From Candidatus Borkfalkia faecavium (GTDB taxonomy: Bacteria > Bacillota > Clostridia > Christensenellales > Borkfalkiaceae): a stretch of DNA of 64,000 bases. Both the position numbers and the translations under genes were made by a program. The number at the start of each line of letters is the position of its first letter. Position 1 is the stretch's first letter. Below the pieces are notes generated by a model. It was not told the origin of the DNA. It made no database searches and saw only the letters and a list, made by a program, of their open reading frames with translations. Location of the stretch: NCBI GenBank assembly GCA_019114755.1, contig DXEW01000004.1:1-64000 (forward strand). Direction: 5' to 3'. Shown piece by piece: positions 8,699-17,517 of the stretch.

Positions 8699-9691
8699 TT
8701 ACTCTTCCAGGCAGACGAGGCGGAGGATGTCTGCGTTTTCGATCGCCCTGCCCGCGCCGGCGATGACGGCGTACTGCGGCCGGTCCGAAAGCTGCGCCCG
8801 CGTGCCGAGGGCGGCGGAGAAGTAGTCGGCAAGCCCCGTCAGGCGCGCGCCGCCGCCCGAAAGGCGGATGCCGCGGGCGAGCATGAAGGAGGCTTCCTCC
8901 TGCGGCAGTTTTTGCAGCACCAGGCGGATATACTGCACCAGCCTGTCGGCAAACAGGCGGACGGGCGCGGCGATGTCTGCCGCGGGCACGGTGACCGTGC
9001 AGGGGCGTTCGCCCGCGTACCCCGCCACGGCGAGGGATGCGTTGTCTCCGGTATAGAGGGAGCCGACCGTCTCTTTCAGGCGCGCCGCTTCCTGCCGCCG
9101 CAGCCGCACGCCCAGCTTTTCGGACACGGCGGCGATGATGCCGGCGTCCAGATTTTCAGAGCCGAGGGTGAGCCCCACCCCCTGCCGGATGCCCCGCGCC
9201 GACAGCGCCGCGATATTGGTGCTGCCGCCGCCGATCTCCGCCGCAAATACGGGGCGCTCGTCGTCCGGCTCCAGCCCCTGCCCGAAGGCGGCGAGCATGG
9301 GCGCTTCGGCAAAGCGGGCGATGCCGATGCCGCTTTTTTCCGCCACGCGGCGGAAGCGGGCGAGCGACTCGTCGGAAGCGCCGCAATGCACGGACAGCAG
9401 CGCCTCCATGCCGTGGCCGCGGCGGGGCGGGATGCCGACCTTGCGCAGAAAGTGAGAGAGCATGGCGGCGGCCGCCTCTTCGTCGGCGATCTCCCCTTCC
9501 AGGACGGGGCGGACGACGGTGAGCAGCTCGCGGCTGCCCGCAAGCAGGCTCTGCGCCTCGCTGCCGACGGCGAGCACGCGGCCCGTGCCCGCGGCGAGCA
9601 AGAGGCAGCTGGGTTCCGCCAGCACGATGCCGCTGCCGGCGAGATAGATCTTTGTGAAAGAAGTGCCGAGGTCGACGGCAAGATGCATCAT
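8699..9691 (-). CDS. MreB/Mbl-like actin-family protein
   Basis: A 330-residue bacterial actin homologue. The first phosphate loop is DLGTSFTKIY near the N-terminus, the second is EIGGGSTNIA, and the adenosine-binding loop RLSGGGARLTGL is near the C-terminus. MreB proteins form filaments under the membrane that guide cell-wall synthesis. It overlaps the end of maf by ATGA, so translation is coupled. The maf-mreB order is classic, but the usual mreC and mreD partners do not follow; a terminator does. It could be a divergent MreB paralogue rather than the main shape protein. Confidence 0.85.
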   Translation of the reverse strand: MMHLAVDLGTSFTKIYLAGSGIVLAEPSCLLLAAGTGRVLAVGSEAQSLLAGSRELLTVVRPVLEGEIADEEAAAAMLSHFLRKVGIPPRRGHGMEALLSVHCGASDESLARFRRVAEKSGIGIARFAEAPMLAAFGQGLEPDDERPVFAAEIGGGSTNIAALSARGIRQGVGLTLGSENLDAGIIAAVSEKLGVRLRRQEAARLKETVGSLYTGDNASLAVAGYAGERPCTVTVPAADIAAPVRLFADRLVQYIRLVLQKLPQEEASFMLARGIRLSGGGARLTGLADYFSAALGTRAQLSDRPQYAVIAGAGRAIENADILRLVCLEE

Positions 9692-10248
9692 CCGATCACC
9701 CCCAATGCCGCCAGCTGCGCCCGCAGCTCTTCTTCGGGCAGGCCGACGATGTTGGTATAGCTGCCGCGGTAGGCGCGGACGAGGCGGGCATCGTCCTGGA
9801 TGCCGTAAGCGCCCGCCTTATCCAGCGGCGAACCGCCGGCGATATATTCTGAAATAAATTCTTCGGAGAGGGGATAGAACTCCACCTCGGAGACGGCGGC
9901 GCCGCAGCGGTCGACGCCCGGCCCGCGCAGGCACCAGCCTGTGTAGACGCGGTGCGTCTTCCCCGACAGGGAGCGCAGCATGCGGGCGGCGTCTTCCGCT
10001 CCCTTGGGCTTGCCCAGCAGCCGCCCTTCGTGCCAGACGATGGTATCCGCCCCCAACACCAGCGATGCGGGGAAGCGGGAAGACACCTCTTCCGCCTTCT
10101 GCCGCGCCAGCGCCTGCACGATGCCCTCGGGGGGCAGGGTCAGGTCGGGCGCTTCTTCGCCCGCGGCGGGGCAGACGCTAAAATGCGGGAGGATGTGCGA
10201 GAGGATCTCTTTTCGGCGCGGGCTCGCGCTTGCTAAAATCATATCCAT
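9688..10248 (-). CDS. maf: Maf/YhdE-type nucleoside triphosphate pyrophosphatase
   Basis: A 186-residue protein using the ATG at 10248 (MDMILASASPRR); an in-frame ATG at 10242 is possible, and neither has a strong ribosome site. The SASPRRKEIL motif, the GADTIV segment, the GKP segment and PLDKAGAYGIQD are hallmark Maf positions. The family hydrolyses dTTP/UTP or modified nucleotides to the monophosphate and is linked to septum control. The gene overlaps the MreB-like gene by 4 nt. Confidence 0.93.
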   Translation of the reverse strand: MDMILASASPRRKEILSHILPHFSVCPAAGEEAPDLTLPPEGIVQALARQKAEEVSSRFPASLVLGADTIVWHEGRLLGKPKGAEDAARMLRSLSGKTHRVYTGWCLRGPGVDRCGAAVSEVEFYPLSEEFISEYIAGGSPLDKAGAYGIQDDARLVRAYRGSYTNIVGLPEEELRAQLAALGVIG

Positions 10249-10332
10249 AAGCGGTAAAATACTGCCGCGGCCGTCCTCTGCGCGCGGCAAGGCAAAAGAA
10301 GGCTGCCGCGGCGATTTCCGGCTTGCGGCGGC

Positions 10333-10366
10333 AGAGAAAAGGATAGCCGCAGCGAGTGCGGCTATC
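10333..10366 (-). terminator. Terminator of ppx
   Basis: 10-bp perfect stem GATAGCCGCA/TGCGGCTATC at 10342-10366, followed on the minus strand by CCTTTTCTC. It begins 19 nt past the ppx stop codon. Confidence 0.75.
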
Positions 10367-10384
10367 GGGTCCGAACGGGTCGGT

Positions 10385-11899
10385 TTACAGAATTTCCAGA
10401 TTTTTGCGGAAGGACTTGCGGAATTCGGAATTGGCGGTGAGCGCGTCGCGGATCTCGAGCGAGGCGTCGCCCTCCACTTCCGTCTTCATGATGACGGAGT
10501 CGCCCAGCACGTCGCAGTTGATGCCCTTGACGCAGCCGCTGCTGCTGCGGTCCAGGCTTTCGGCGATGCGCAGCATCACGCCCAGCTTGCGGACGGCTTC
10601 CAGGTCCTCTTCGTGCACGATGTCTTTATACTTCGCCCATTCGGCGGCGGCCACGTCTTCCTTTTTATGGCAGCCGGCCACAAAGGCGGCCAGCACGATC
10701 TCGCGGTGGGTGATGCCGTAGAGGGTGGAGTTGAGGATCATATAGCAGCTGTGCTTTTGATGGTTATAGAACTTGACGCGGTTGCCGCAGTCGTGCAGCG
10801 TGGCCGCCACTTTGAGGATCTTCAGATACTGGCGGGGGAACTTGTGCAGCACGCGCAGCTGCTTGAACAGCTGTACGGAGAGGTTGACGACGTGCTCGAC
10901 GTGCGCCTCGTTGCACTCGTAATAGCGCACGAGGGTGGCAAGGCTGTAGCCGAGGATGTCGGAAATGGGCTTTTCCTGCGTGACGGGCATCGCCTGGTTG
11001 AACATGATGCCCTCGCGCAGCCCCGAGCCGCCGATGGTGAACGACTCGAACTGCATGTACGAGGTAAACGCCTTGACGACCGCCAGCGCCGCGGGGAGAA
11101 TGTCCGCACGGGCGGTGGAAAGGCCCTTGATCTTCTTCTTTTTGTCCAGATCGAGCACCTTGATCATGTCGTAAATGGAGACGAAGTCCTCGACGGGCAG
11201 GTTATAGTTGTGCACGGTATCCAGCGGGTACTTGCGCACCAGCTTGCTGATCTTGAAGATATTGCGGAAGGAACCGCCGACGCCGATCATCTGCACTTCG
11301 GGGTCCACTTCTTTGAGCCATTCGATGGCGGAAAGCTGCTCGGTGAAAAACTCTTCCACCTTTGCCGCCTGCTCCGCGGGAGACAGGCCGTCGTCTTTGA
11401 ACAGGTCTGTCAGCGTCACCGCACCGAAGGGAAGGGTGACGTAGTTGAGCATGTTGCGGCGGTTATAATACACGATCTTGGTGCTGCCGCCGCCGATCTC
11501 CAAAATGATGCCTTTGGGGATATCCATGGAGTTGATAACGCCGCGGTAGACGAGCGTGGCTTCCTCTTCTTCGCTGAGCACCTTGACCTTGATGCCGCAG
11601 GTCGCCTGGATCTCGTCTAAAAAGCTGCGCTGGTTTTTGGCGCGGCGGACCGCCGCCGTGGCGACGGCGATGATCCTGTCTACCCTGCTCGCGTCGGCGA
11701 GCTTTTTGAACATCTTTAAGGTGCGGACGGTCTCCGCCACGCGCGTCGGCTTCAAAAAGCCGTCGCGTTCCATATCCTGCCCCAGGCGGACGCTCTCTTT
11801 GAGCTCGTCCACTACCATGAAATGCCCTTCCCCGAACAGCTCGACAATGACGAGCCGCGCGGAGTTAGAGCCTAAGTCGATGATGCCGATTTTTTCCAC
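10385..11899 (-). CDS. Exopolyphosphatase / pppGpp phosphohydrolase (Ppx/GppA family)
   Basis: A 504-residue protein with a GTG start at 11899 after GAGGTGG; the longer reading from 11950 lacks a ribosome site. The N-terminal ASKHA fold has IIDLGSNSARLVI (phosphate 1) and ILEIGGGSTKIV (phosphate 2). The C-terminal half carries an HD-like domain (ATLHDCGNRVKFYNHQKHS), as in two-domain Ppx proteins. The family removes terminal phosphate from polyphosphate or converts pppGpp to ppGpp; sequence alone cannot separate the two. It is a single-gene unit. Confidence 0.92.
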   Translation of the reverse strand: MEKIGIIDLGSNSARLVIVELFGEGHFMVVDELKESVRLGQDMERDGFLKPTRVAETVRTLKMFKKLADASRVDRIIAVATAAVRRAKNQRSFLDEIQATCGIKVKVLSEEEEATLVYRGVINSMDIPKGIILEIGGGSTKIVYYNRRNMLNYVTLPFGAVTLTDLFKDDGLSPAEQAAKVEEFFTEQLSAIEWLKEVDPEVQMIGVGGSFRNIFKISKLVRKYPLDTVHNYNLPVEDFVSIYDMIKVLDLDKKKKIKGLSTARADILPAALAVVKAFTSYMQFESFTIGGSGLREGIMFNQAMPVTQEKPISDILGYSLATLVRYYECNEAHVEHVVNLSVQLFKQLRVLHKFPRQYLKILKVAATLHDCGNRVKFYNHQKHSCYMILNSTLYGITHREIVLAAFVAGCHKKEDVAAAEWAKYKDIVHEEDLEAVRKLGVMLRIAESLDRSSSGCVKGINCDVLGDSVIMKTEVEGDASLEIRDALTANSEFRKSFRKNLEIL

Positions 11900-12009
11900 A
11901 ATGCCACCTCTGCTGTCTGTTAGATTTTTCGGGCGGATCTGCCGCCCCACACTTTCTCATTCTGCCCATATGCAACAGCAGAAACAAGAAAATAAACTGA
12001 ACCGATACC

Positions 12010-12038
12010 ATTATACCATTGATTTTGCATTTTGTATA
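12010..12038 (-). promoter_or_regulatory. Probable ppx promoter
   Basis: On the minus strand: TATACA (12033-12038), 17 bp, TATAAT (12010-12015), about 110 nt upstream of the GTG start. The -35 is weak. The surrounding 12.00-12.17 kb is very A/T-rich and holds no gene. Confidence 0.55.
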
Positions 12039-12172
12039 GGGCTTTTTTAAAATTTTGTGCAATTTTTTTCAACTTTTCATAAATAATTTTTTTAGATGAA
12101 CATTTTACACAATTATAATGAGCATTATTTACTTTTTTTGAAAATTTATACTGTTTTTTGCCAAACGAACAC

Positions 12173-12202
12173 AAAAAAAGGTTTGTGCAATGTGCACAAA
12201 CC
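12173..12202 (-). terminator. Terminator of the rnf-HAD operon
   Basis: 10-bp perfect stem GGTTTGTGCA/TGCACAAACC (12180-12202), followed on the minus strand by seven T. It is the first terminator downstream of the HAD gene, so it closes the rnfCDGEAB-HAD unit. Confidence 0.85.
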
Positions 12203-12241
12203 CACGGCGAATTTTCAATCGGACTGCGCCCTTTTGCCCGC

Positions 12242-12270
12242 TCAGGCGAGCAGGTACGCCTGCACGGACG
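12242..12270 (+). repeat. Partial duplicate of the 3' end of the HAD gene
   Basis: This 29-bp segment matches 12333-12361, the last codons of the HAD gene, with one difference, and the similarity extends a few bases further upstream. It lies 91 bp beyond the original, outside any gene. Confidence 0.7.
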
Positions 12271-12332
12271 AGCGGCCCGCTTACTTGCGTCGGCGGACTG
12301 ACATGCCTGCACGATCGGGCTGCCTGCCCGCT

Positions 12333-12977
12333 TCAGGCGAGCAGATACGCCTGCACGGACGGGTAGTCGGCAAACACGGCGGCGGCGCCCGCCTCTTCGT
12401 ATTCGCCCGGCTCGGCAAAGCCGGAATCGAGGACGATGCAGGGAATGCCGCACGCCTTGGCGCCCAACACGTCGTACTTGCGGTCCCCCACCATCAGGCT
12501 CTGGGCGGGGTCGGCGCCGAGCTCCCGCATGGCGCGGCGGACGATCTCTGCCTTGCCCGAATGGGCGTCGCTTTCGGCGCCGCAGACGGCGTCGAAATAG
12601 CCGTCAAAGCGGAAGCGCTGCAAAATCTCGCGGGCGAAGCGGATGGGCTTGGAGGTCGCCACGGCGATATGTGCGCCCGCCGCCTTGAGGGCGCGCAGAC
12701 ATTCTTCCGCGCCCGCGATGGGCGCGCACTCGTACACCCCTTCGGCGCGGTAGGCGGTGCGGTACAGCGTCTTCACCCGCTCTGCCTCCGCCTCGTCCAT
12801 GCCGTAAAATTCGCGCAGCGCCTCCAACACGGGCGGGCCGACGAAGCGCTTCATCGCCCGCTCGTCGCCGGGGGTATAGCCGCCCTCGGTGAGCGCCTTG
12901 GCCATACAGCGGAGGATGCCGGGCGAGGTATCGAACAGGGTGCCGTCAAAATCGAATAAAATATACTTGCGGCGCAT
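12333..12977 (-). CDS. HAD-superfamily phosphatase (phosphoglycolate phosphatase-like)
   Basis: A 214-residue soluble HAD subclass IA hydrolase. Motif I is FDFDGTLFD (D9, D11), motif II ATSKP, and motif III/IV MVGDRKYDVLGAKACG. Its four-helix cap places it with Gph/PgpB-like phosphatases of small phosphate esters; the substrate is not evident. The start lies 3 nt after the rnfB stop, with AAGGAG inside the rnfB 3' end. It is therefore the last gene of the rnf operon, although a functional link to Rnf is not obvious. Confidence 0.88.
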   Translation of the reverse strand: MRRKYILFDFDGTLFDTSPGILRCMAKALTEGGYTPGDERAMKRFVGPPVLEALREFYGMDEAEAERVKTLYRTAYRAEGVYECAPIAGAEECLRALKAAGAHIAVATSKPIRFAREILQRFRFDGYFDAVCGAESDAHSGKAEIVRRAMRELGADPAQSLMVGDRKYDVLGAKACGIPCIVLDSGFAEPGEYEEAGAAAVFADYPSVQAYLLA

Positions 12978-12980
12978 GGT

Positions 12981-13778
12981 TCAATGCTCCTTGATGCACT
13001 TGCGCGGGCACTTCTGCACGCAGACGAGGCAGCCCACGCACTTGGCGTAGTCGATGACGGGCAGGCCGTCCTGCATGGAGATGGCGCCCTGCGGGCAGTT
13101 TTTGGCGCACAGCCCGCAGCCGATGCAGCCGTTTTTGCACAGCTCCGTGACCTCTTTCCCCTTGCCGTGGTTGGAACAAGCGATGTACACCTTGGCGGCC
13201 TTGGGGATGCGGCCGATGATGCGCTTGGGGCAATGCTCGATGCACGCCCCGCAGGAGATGCACTTTTCTTTATCGACGCAGGCGACGCCCGCGTCGCCCA
13301 CGCCGACGGCGCCGTAGCGGCAGACGCCCGCGCACGTCTTTTTGCCGATGCAGCCGACGGGGCACGCCTTGACGCCGCCCGCGATCAGCTCGCAGGAGGC
13401 GCAGTCGCCGTAGCCCTGGTAGTCGTATTTATCCAGGCAGGCATGGCCGCCGCAGCAGTGCACGACGGCGACGGTGTCTTCTCCCGCGTCGCCGCCGCCC
13501 AGGATGGCGGCGATCTTCTCTTTATTGGCGGCGGGGGTGGCGCGGCAGTCGGAGAGCTTTGCCTCCCCTTTGACCAGCGCCTCGGCGAACTGGGCGCAGC
13601 CCGCCCTGCCGCAGCCGCCGCAGTTGGACTGCGCCAGCAGCTTTTCCACCGCCTCGGTGCGCTCGTCTTTTTTGACGGTGAGGAAGTGAGAGGCGACGAC
13701 GAGGATGGCGCCGAAGATGAGCGCGATGGCGAGCATGACGCCGCCCGCCAGCAAAATTTGTACGATCTGTTCTGTCAT
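12981..13778 (-). CDS. rnfB: Rnf complex subunit B (ferredoxin-type electron entry)
   Basis: A 265-residue protein. An N-terminal membrane helix (residues 6-34) is followed by the Fe-S motif CGGCGRAGC (53-61), a cysteine-rich central section, and several CxxCxxC ferredoxin motifs, including CISCGACIEHCP, CIGCGLCAKNCP and CVGCLVCVQKCP. RnfB accepts electrons from reduced ferredoxin and passes them into the membrane complex. The ATG at 13778 has only a weak AGGT site. The 149-bp gap from rnfA is the only real gap in the operon and holds two AGCCGTGCGYAAGCCC repeats. Confidence 0.97.
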   Translation of the reverse strand: MTEQIVQILLAGGVMLAIALIFGAILVVASHFLTVKKDERTEAVEKLLAQSNCGGCGRAGCAQFAEALVKGEAKLSDCRATPAANKEKIAAILGGGDAGEDTVAVVHCCGGHACLDKYDYQGYGDCASCELIAGGVKACPVGCIGKKTCAGVCRYGAVGVGDAGVACVDKEKCISCGACIEHCPKRIIGRIPKAAKVYIACSNHGKGKEVTELCKNGCIGCGLCAKNCPQGAISMQDGLPVIDYAKCVGCLVCVQKCPRKCIKEH

Positions 13779-13927
13779 GTAGATACCTGTATGTTGTTCA
13801 ACAAAACCGCGCAGTGACCGGGGCACAGCCGATGCAGCCGCGCGGCGGCACATAGAGCCGTGCGTAAGCCCTGCATCGTGGATAAGCCGTGCGCAAGCCC
13901 GGCACCGGTTTGCGGGATGGATATGGG

Positions 13928-14515
13928 TCAGGAAGCTAAAATGCCCGCAAAGCCCGCAAACGCCAATGCCATGATCGCCGCCGTCACAAGGGTGATGGGG
14001 AAGCCCTTGAAGCAGGCGGGGATATCCGCCTTGTCCGTCTTGAGGCGGACGCCGGCGAGCAGGCAGATGGCGAGCAAAAATCCCGCGCCGGTGGCGACGG
14101 ATACGCCGAAGGCGGAGATGAAGTTGTAGGAATTGAACACCACGGCGCTGTTGGCGGTGCCGAGGATGGCGCAGTTGGTGGTGATGAGGGGCAGGTACAC
14201 GCCCAGGGCGCTGTACAGGGTGGGCGAGAAGCGCTTGAGCAGCATCTCTAACAGCTGCACCAGCGAGGCGATGACGAGGATAAACGCCATCGTGTAGAGG
14301 TATTCGATGCCCAAAGGCAGCAGCACATAGTTGTACACCAGCCAGCAGAACACCGAGGCGATGGCCATGACGAAGATGACCGCAAACCCCATGCCCGCCG
14401 CCGACGACATCTTTTTGGAGACGCCGAGGAAGGGGCAGATGCCCTGATACTGCGAGAGGACGATGTTATTGGAGATGACCGCCGCGAACATGACGGATAA
14501 TACGGATAAGGTCAT
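13928..14515 (-). CDS. rnfA: Rnf complex subunit A
   Basis: A 195-residue integral membrane protein with six predicted helices. The family motif SQYQGICPFLGVSKK (near residue 21) and the second-half TTNCAILG are present. RnfA and RnfE are homologous subunits that carry a shared Fe-S cluster between them and take part in ion translocation. The ATG at 14515 overlaps the rnfE stop by 4 nt (ATGA). The 420-residue frame covering this gene extends through rnfE in the wrong frame. Confidence 0.97.
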   Translation of the reverse strand: MTLSVLSVMFAAVISNNIVLSQYQGICPFLGVSKKMSSAAGMGFAVIFVMAIASVFCWLVYNYVLLPLGIEYLYTMAFILVIASLVQLLEMLLKRFSPTLYSALGVYLPLITTNCAILGTANSAVVFNSYNFISAFGVSVATGAGFLLAICLLAGVRLKTDKADIPACFKGFPITLVTAAIMALAFAGFAGILAS

Positions 14516-15168
14516 TTTGTCACCTCCGCCGCCTGCGCGGCCAAAGGCAGCGGCTGCGCCGCCTTCCTGCGTTCTTCCACCTTGGCGACGAGGAAATTGA
14601 ACAGCGCCATCATGCACCCGAAGACGATAAAGCCGAAGGCGCTGGCCCCCGCGCCGCCCATGGCGGGAAAGCCCGGGATCTGCATCCCCGCGAAAGAGCC
14701 GCCGGCGAAGAACTCGCGCACGATGCCGATGAGGCTGAGGGCGCAGGTGAAGCCGAGGCCCATGGACAGGCCGTCTGCCATGCTCAAAAGCGGGCGGTTG
14801 CAGGAAGCGAAGCTCTCCGCGCGCGCCAGGATGATGCAGTTGACGACGATGAGGGCGATGAACGCCTGCATGGTCGAATACAGATCGGGCAGAAAGCGCT
14901 GCATGACCATCTGCACGATGATGACGAAGGTGGAGATGATGACGATGTAACAGGGGATGCGCACCTTGTCGGGGATGAGGTTCCGCAGCAGGCTGACGAA
15001 CAGGTTGGAGAAGATGAGCACGAAGGTGGTCGCCACCCCCATGGCGAAGGCCTGGAACAGGCTCGTGGTCATGGCGATGGTGGGGCAGGTGCCCAGCACC
15101 AGCACGAAGGTGGGGTTGTTGCGGATGAGCCCGCCGAGGAAGGTCTGTGTAAATTTGCGCGTCTGCAT
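14512..15168 (-). CDS. rnfE: Rnf complex subunit E
   Basis: A 218-residue protein with six transmembrane segments. The diagnostic motif is GGLIRNNPTFVLVLGTCPT near the N-terminus, and VVNCIILARAE gives the conserved cysteine region. It pairs with RnfA in the membrane core. Its start shares one base with the rnfG stop (TGATG) and its stop overlaps rnfA. Confidence 0.97.
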   Translation of the reverse strand: MQTRKFTQTFLGGLIRNNPTFVLVLGTCPTIAMTTSLFQAFAMGVATTFVLIFSNLFVSLLRNLIPDKVRIPCYIVIISTFVIIVQMVMQRFLPDLYSTMQAFIALIVVNCIILARAESFASCNRPLLSMADGLSMGLGFTCALSLIGIVREFFAGGSFAGMQIPGFPAMGGAGASAFGFIVFGCMMALFNFLVAKVEERRKAAQPLPLAAQAAEVTK

Positions 15169-15704
15169 CAGGCTTCACCTCCCGAAGCATGTTCGATATA
15201 ATATTCGACGGCGGCGTTGACGCCGTTGCGGACGGCCGTGGAGCTCTTGGTCGCCCCCGAAACGAGGTCTGCGCCCATCACGTCGAGCGAGGAAACTTCT
15301 TTGCCGATAAACTGATCGTAGAAGCCTTCGGCCTCTAAATTGGAGAGGAAGGTCTCGCCGTTGTCGCCGATGACCAGCTTTTCCAGTACACCGCCGCGGA
15401 TGTAGACGTACACCTGCACGCCGCCGCCGTAGCCCCCCTTCCCTTCCGCCAGAAAGGCGTGCCACTGCCCGTCGTCGGACACGGCATAGTAGACGACTTC
15501 GCCGTCGCCGTAGGCGGCGCCCTCTTCGTCCGCCATTTGGCTGAACGAAGCGCCCGTATCTTCGGCGAACTTCTGATAGGTGGTCGTGAGCGGGTCTACA
15601 TAGGTGATGATGCGGAACAGCCCCAGCAGCAGGCCGCTGCACAGGGCGATGGCCGCCAGCACGAGGATGCTTTTGAGGGCGGAATTGCTCTTGATCTTGG
15701 GCAT
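15168..15704 (-). CDS. rnfG: Rnf complex subunit G (covalent FMN)
   Basis: A 178-residue protein with one N-terminal membrane helix (about 12-31) and an extracytoplasmic FMN-binding domain. The flavin attachment motif SGATKSS starts at residue 149, where T152 would carry FMN by a phosphoester bond. The ATG at 15704 comes 1 nt after the rnfD stop; its AGGAGGTGA ribosome site is formed by the last codons of rnfD. It is slightly shorter than most RnfG proteins. Confidence 0.95.
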   Translation of the reverse strand: MPKIKSNSALKSILVLAAIALCSGLLLGLFRIITYVDPLTTTYQKFAEDTGASFSQMADEEGAAYGDGEVVYYAVSDDGQWHAFLAEGKGGYGGGVQVYVYIRGGVLEKLVIGDNGETFLSNLEAEGFYDQFIGKEVSSLDVMGADLVSGATKSSTAVRNGVNAAVEYYIEHASGGEA

Positions 15705-15705
15705 G

Positions 15706-17517
15706 TCATTCACCTCCTTGCAGGCGGCGGGCGGCGTCAAAGCAGGTCTGCGCCAGTCCTTGGAAGGAAAGGTTGGTGACGGTGGCGCCCGTGGTGATGT
15801 CCGCCTGAATATCGCCCTCGGTCATGGCGGCGATCTCCCCTTCCGTCTTGCCTAAGAACACGGGCTTATCCAGCGTGTAGCCGAAGGTGCTTTCGGTGAG
15901 GGTGGTGATATACAGCAGCGTATTTGTGCCCGCATCGACGGTGACGGCGTACGAGAGCTGCTGCTTGTAGTCGTATTCGACGAGGTCGGCGATGCCGTTG
16001 ACGGTGAAGCGGTACAGATCGCCCCGCCGCTCGGCGCGGACGATGTTCTCGCTGCCCGCATAGGAAATTTCTTCGTAACCTGCGACGTTGTAGTCGTACC
16101 AGCAGAAACATTCGAGCACCATGGCGCGGAGGGCCGTGTTGGTCTTGGTGGCGCTTGTCTCGGCGTCTGTGCCGAGGTCGGTGCGGGCGAGGATATCTTC
16201 ATAACTCTGCCCTTCGAAGAAGGAGAGCTCCGCCGTGTAGCCCATCGTGCTCTGGGTGACGGGCTCGACGTCTTCGACGCTCTCTCCCGCGCCGTCCAGC
16301 GTGACGACAAATTCCAGCTGCTGGGTGTAGCCGTCCATGATATAGGCGCCGCCCTTGACGGTGAACTTGTACGAGCCGTCTAAATTGCGGGAAACGGCGG
16401 AAACATAGGAATAGGTGCCGCCGCGCACGGGGGCTTCGGTATACTGCACCAGCGGCACGCCGACGAGCAGCGCCGCCGCCATGGCGATGCACAGCCCGCG
16501 CATGCACCAAACCATGACCGCGGGCTTGGGCCTGCCCCTTTTGGTCAGCTGGCCGAAGCGCACGGGCAGGATGTAGTGGTCCATGACGGGCACAAGGAGG
16601 TTCATGATGAGGATGGCCAGCGACGTGCCCTCTGGATACGAGCCGAAGCGGCGGATGAGCACGGTGATCACGCCCAGCCCCACAGCGTATAAGATGCGGT
16701 TATACGTCCATTTGGGGGAGGTGGCGTAGTCCGTCGCCATGAACACGGCGCCGAACAGCAGGCCGCCCGAGAGGAGCTGCAATAAAATTTCGGAAGCGCT
16801 CTGATAGCAGGCGAGCACCATGACCGCCGCCGTCAGCAGGTAGACGGCGGGGATGCGCCAGTCGATGACGCGGCGGAAGATGAGGTACGCCCCGCCCGCG
16901 AGAACGGCGAGCTTGCACGTTTCGCCGATGCTGCCGCCCATATAGCCGAACAGCATCTGCAATACGTTGCCCCAGTACCCTTCCACCCCCAAAAAGGAGC
17001 CGGAAAGCGCCGCCGTGCCGCCGCCCAGATAGGTGGGCGCCGTGACGAGGTCTGCCGAGAGCATATTGCCGGAAATGTCGGCGCCGATGTACTGCGTCAT
17101 GGCGGTGCTGTACGCCAGCAGCAGGAACACGCGCGCGGTCGCCGCGGGGTTGGCAAAATTCTTGCCCAAACCGCCGAACAGCATCTTGACGATGACGATG
17201 GCGAACACGCCGCCGATGAGGGGCAGGTACCACGGGGCGCGCGGGGGCAGGTTGAGCCCCAAAATGACGCCTGTGACCAGCGCGGAGAGATCGAAGGTCA
17301 GCGGTTTTTTGCGGATGAGGTTAAAGATCTGCTCGGAAGCGAAGCAGGCGGCGCAGGAGAGCACCACCAGCAGCAGCGAGTACAGACCGAAGAACAGGAC
17401 TCCGCACACCAGGCAGGGAAGCAGGGCGATGAGCACGTCGAGCATGATGCGGCGGGTGGAAGCGCCGCTATCCTGATGCGGGGCGGCGGAAACTTTGAAA
17501 TTTGCGATCTCGGCCAT
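15706..17517 (-). CDS. rnfD: Rnf complex subunit D with C-terminal tandem FMN-binding-like extension
   Basis: A 603-residue protein, against roughly 310-360 for ordinary RnfD. Residues 1-325 are a normal polytopic RnfD, including GLNLPPRAPW, KNFANPAATAR and the segment VTAPTYL, where T162 aligns with the FMN-bearing threonine. A further helix (about 339-357) leads into two repeats, 368-473 and 490-598. Both have a Y-F-TV-G start, a TQSTMGYT/TESTFGYT core and a C-terminal flavin-like motif: SATKT (455-459, degenerate) and TTGAT (575-579, canonical). The extension resembles RnfG. Its start shares one base with the rnfC stop (TAATG). The reading frame upstream of residue 1 is a shadow of rnfC. 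Confidence 0.93.
   Translation of the reverse strand: MAEIANFKVSAAPHQDSGASTRRIMLDVLIALLPCLVCGVLFFGLYSLLLVVLSCAACFASEQIFNLIRKKPLTFDLSALVTGVILGLNLPPRAPWYLPLIGGVFAIVIVKMLFGGLGKNFANPAATARVFLLLAYSTAMTQYIGADISGNMLSADLVTAPTYLGGGTAALSGSFLGVEGYWGNVLQMLFGYMGGSIGETCKLAVLAGGAYLIFRRVIDWRIPAVYLLTAAVMVLACYQSASEILLQLLSGGLLFGAVFMATDYATSPKWTYNRILYAVGLGVITVLIRRFGSYPEGTSLAILIMNLLVPVMDHYILPVRFGQLTKRGRPKPAVMVWCMRGLCIAMAAALLVGVPLVQYTEAPVRGGTYSYVSAVSRNLDGSYKFTVKGGAYIMDGYTQQLEFVVTLDGAGESVEDVEPVTQSTMGYTAELSFFEGQSYEDILARTDLGTDAETSATKTNTALRAMVLECFCWYDYNVAGYEEISYAGSENIVRAERRGDLYRFTVNGIADLVEYDYKQQLSYAVTVDAGTNTLLYITTLTESTFGYTLDKPVFLGKTEGEIAAMTEGDIQADITTGATVTNLSFQGLAQTCFDAARRLQGGE

Noticed and set aside
12246..12370. Possible small gene or tRNA in the GC-rich part downstream of the HAD gene
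   Set aside because: The sequence is explained by a partial duplicate of the HAD 3' end. No cloverleaf or ORF with a ribosome site is present.
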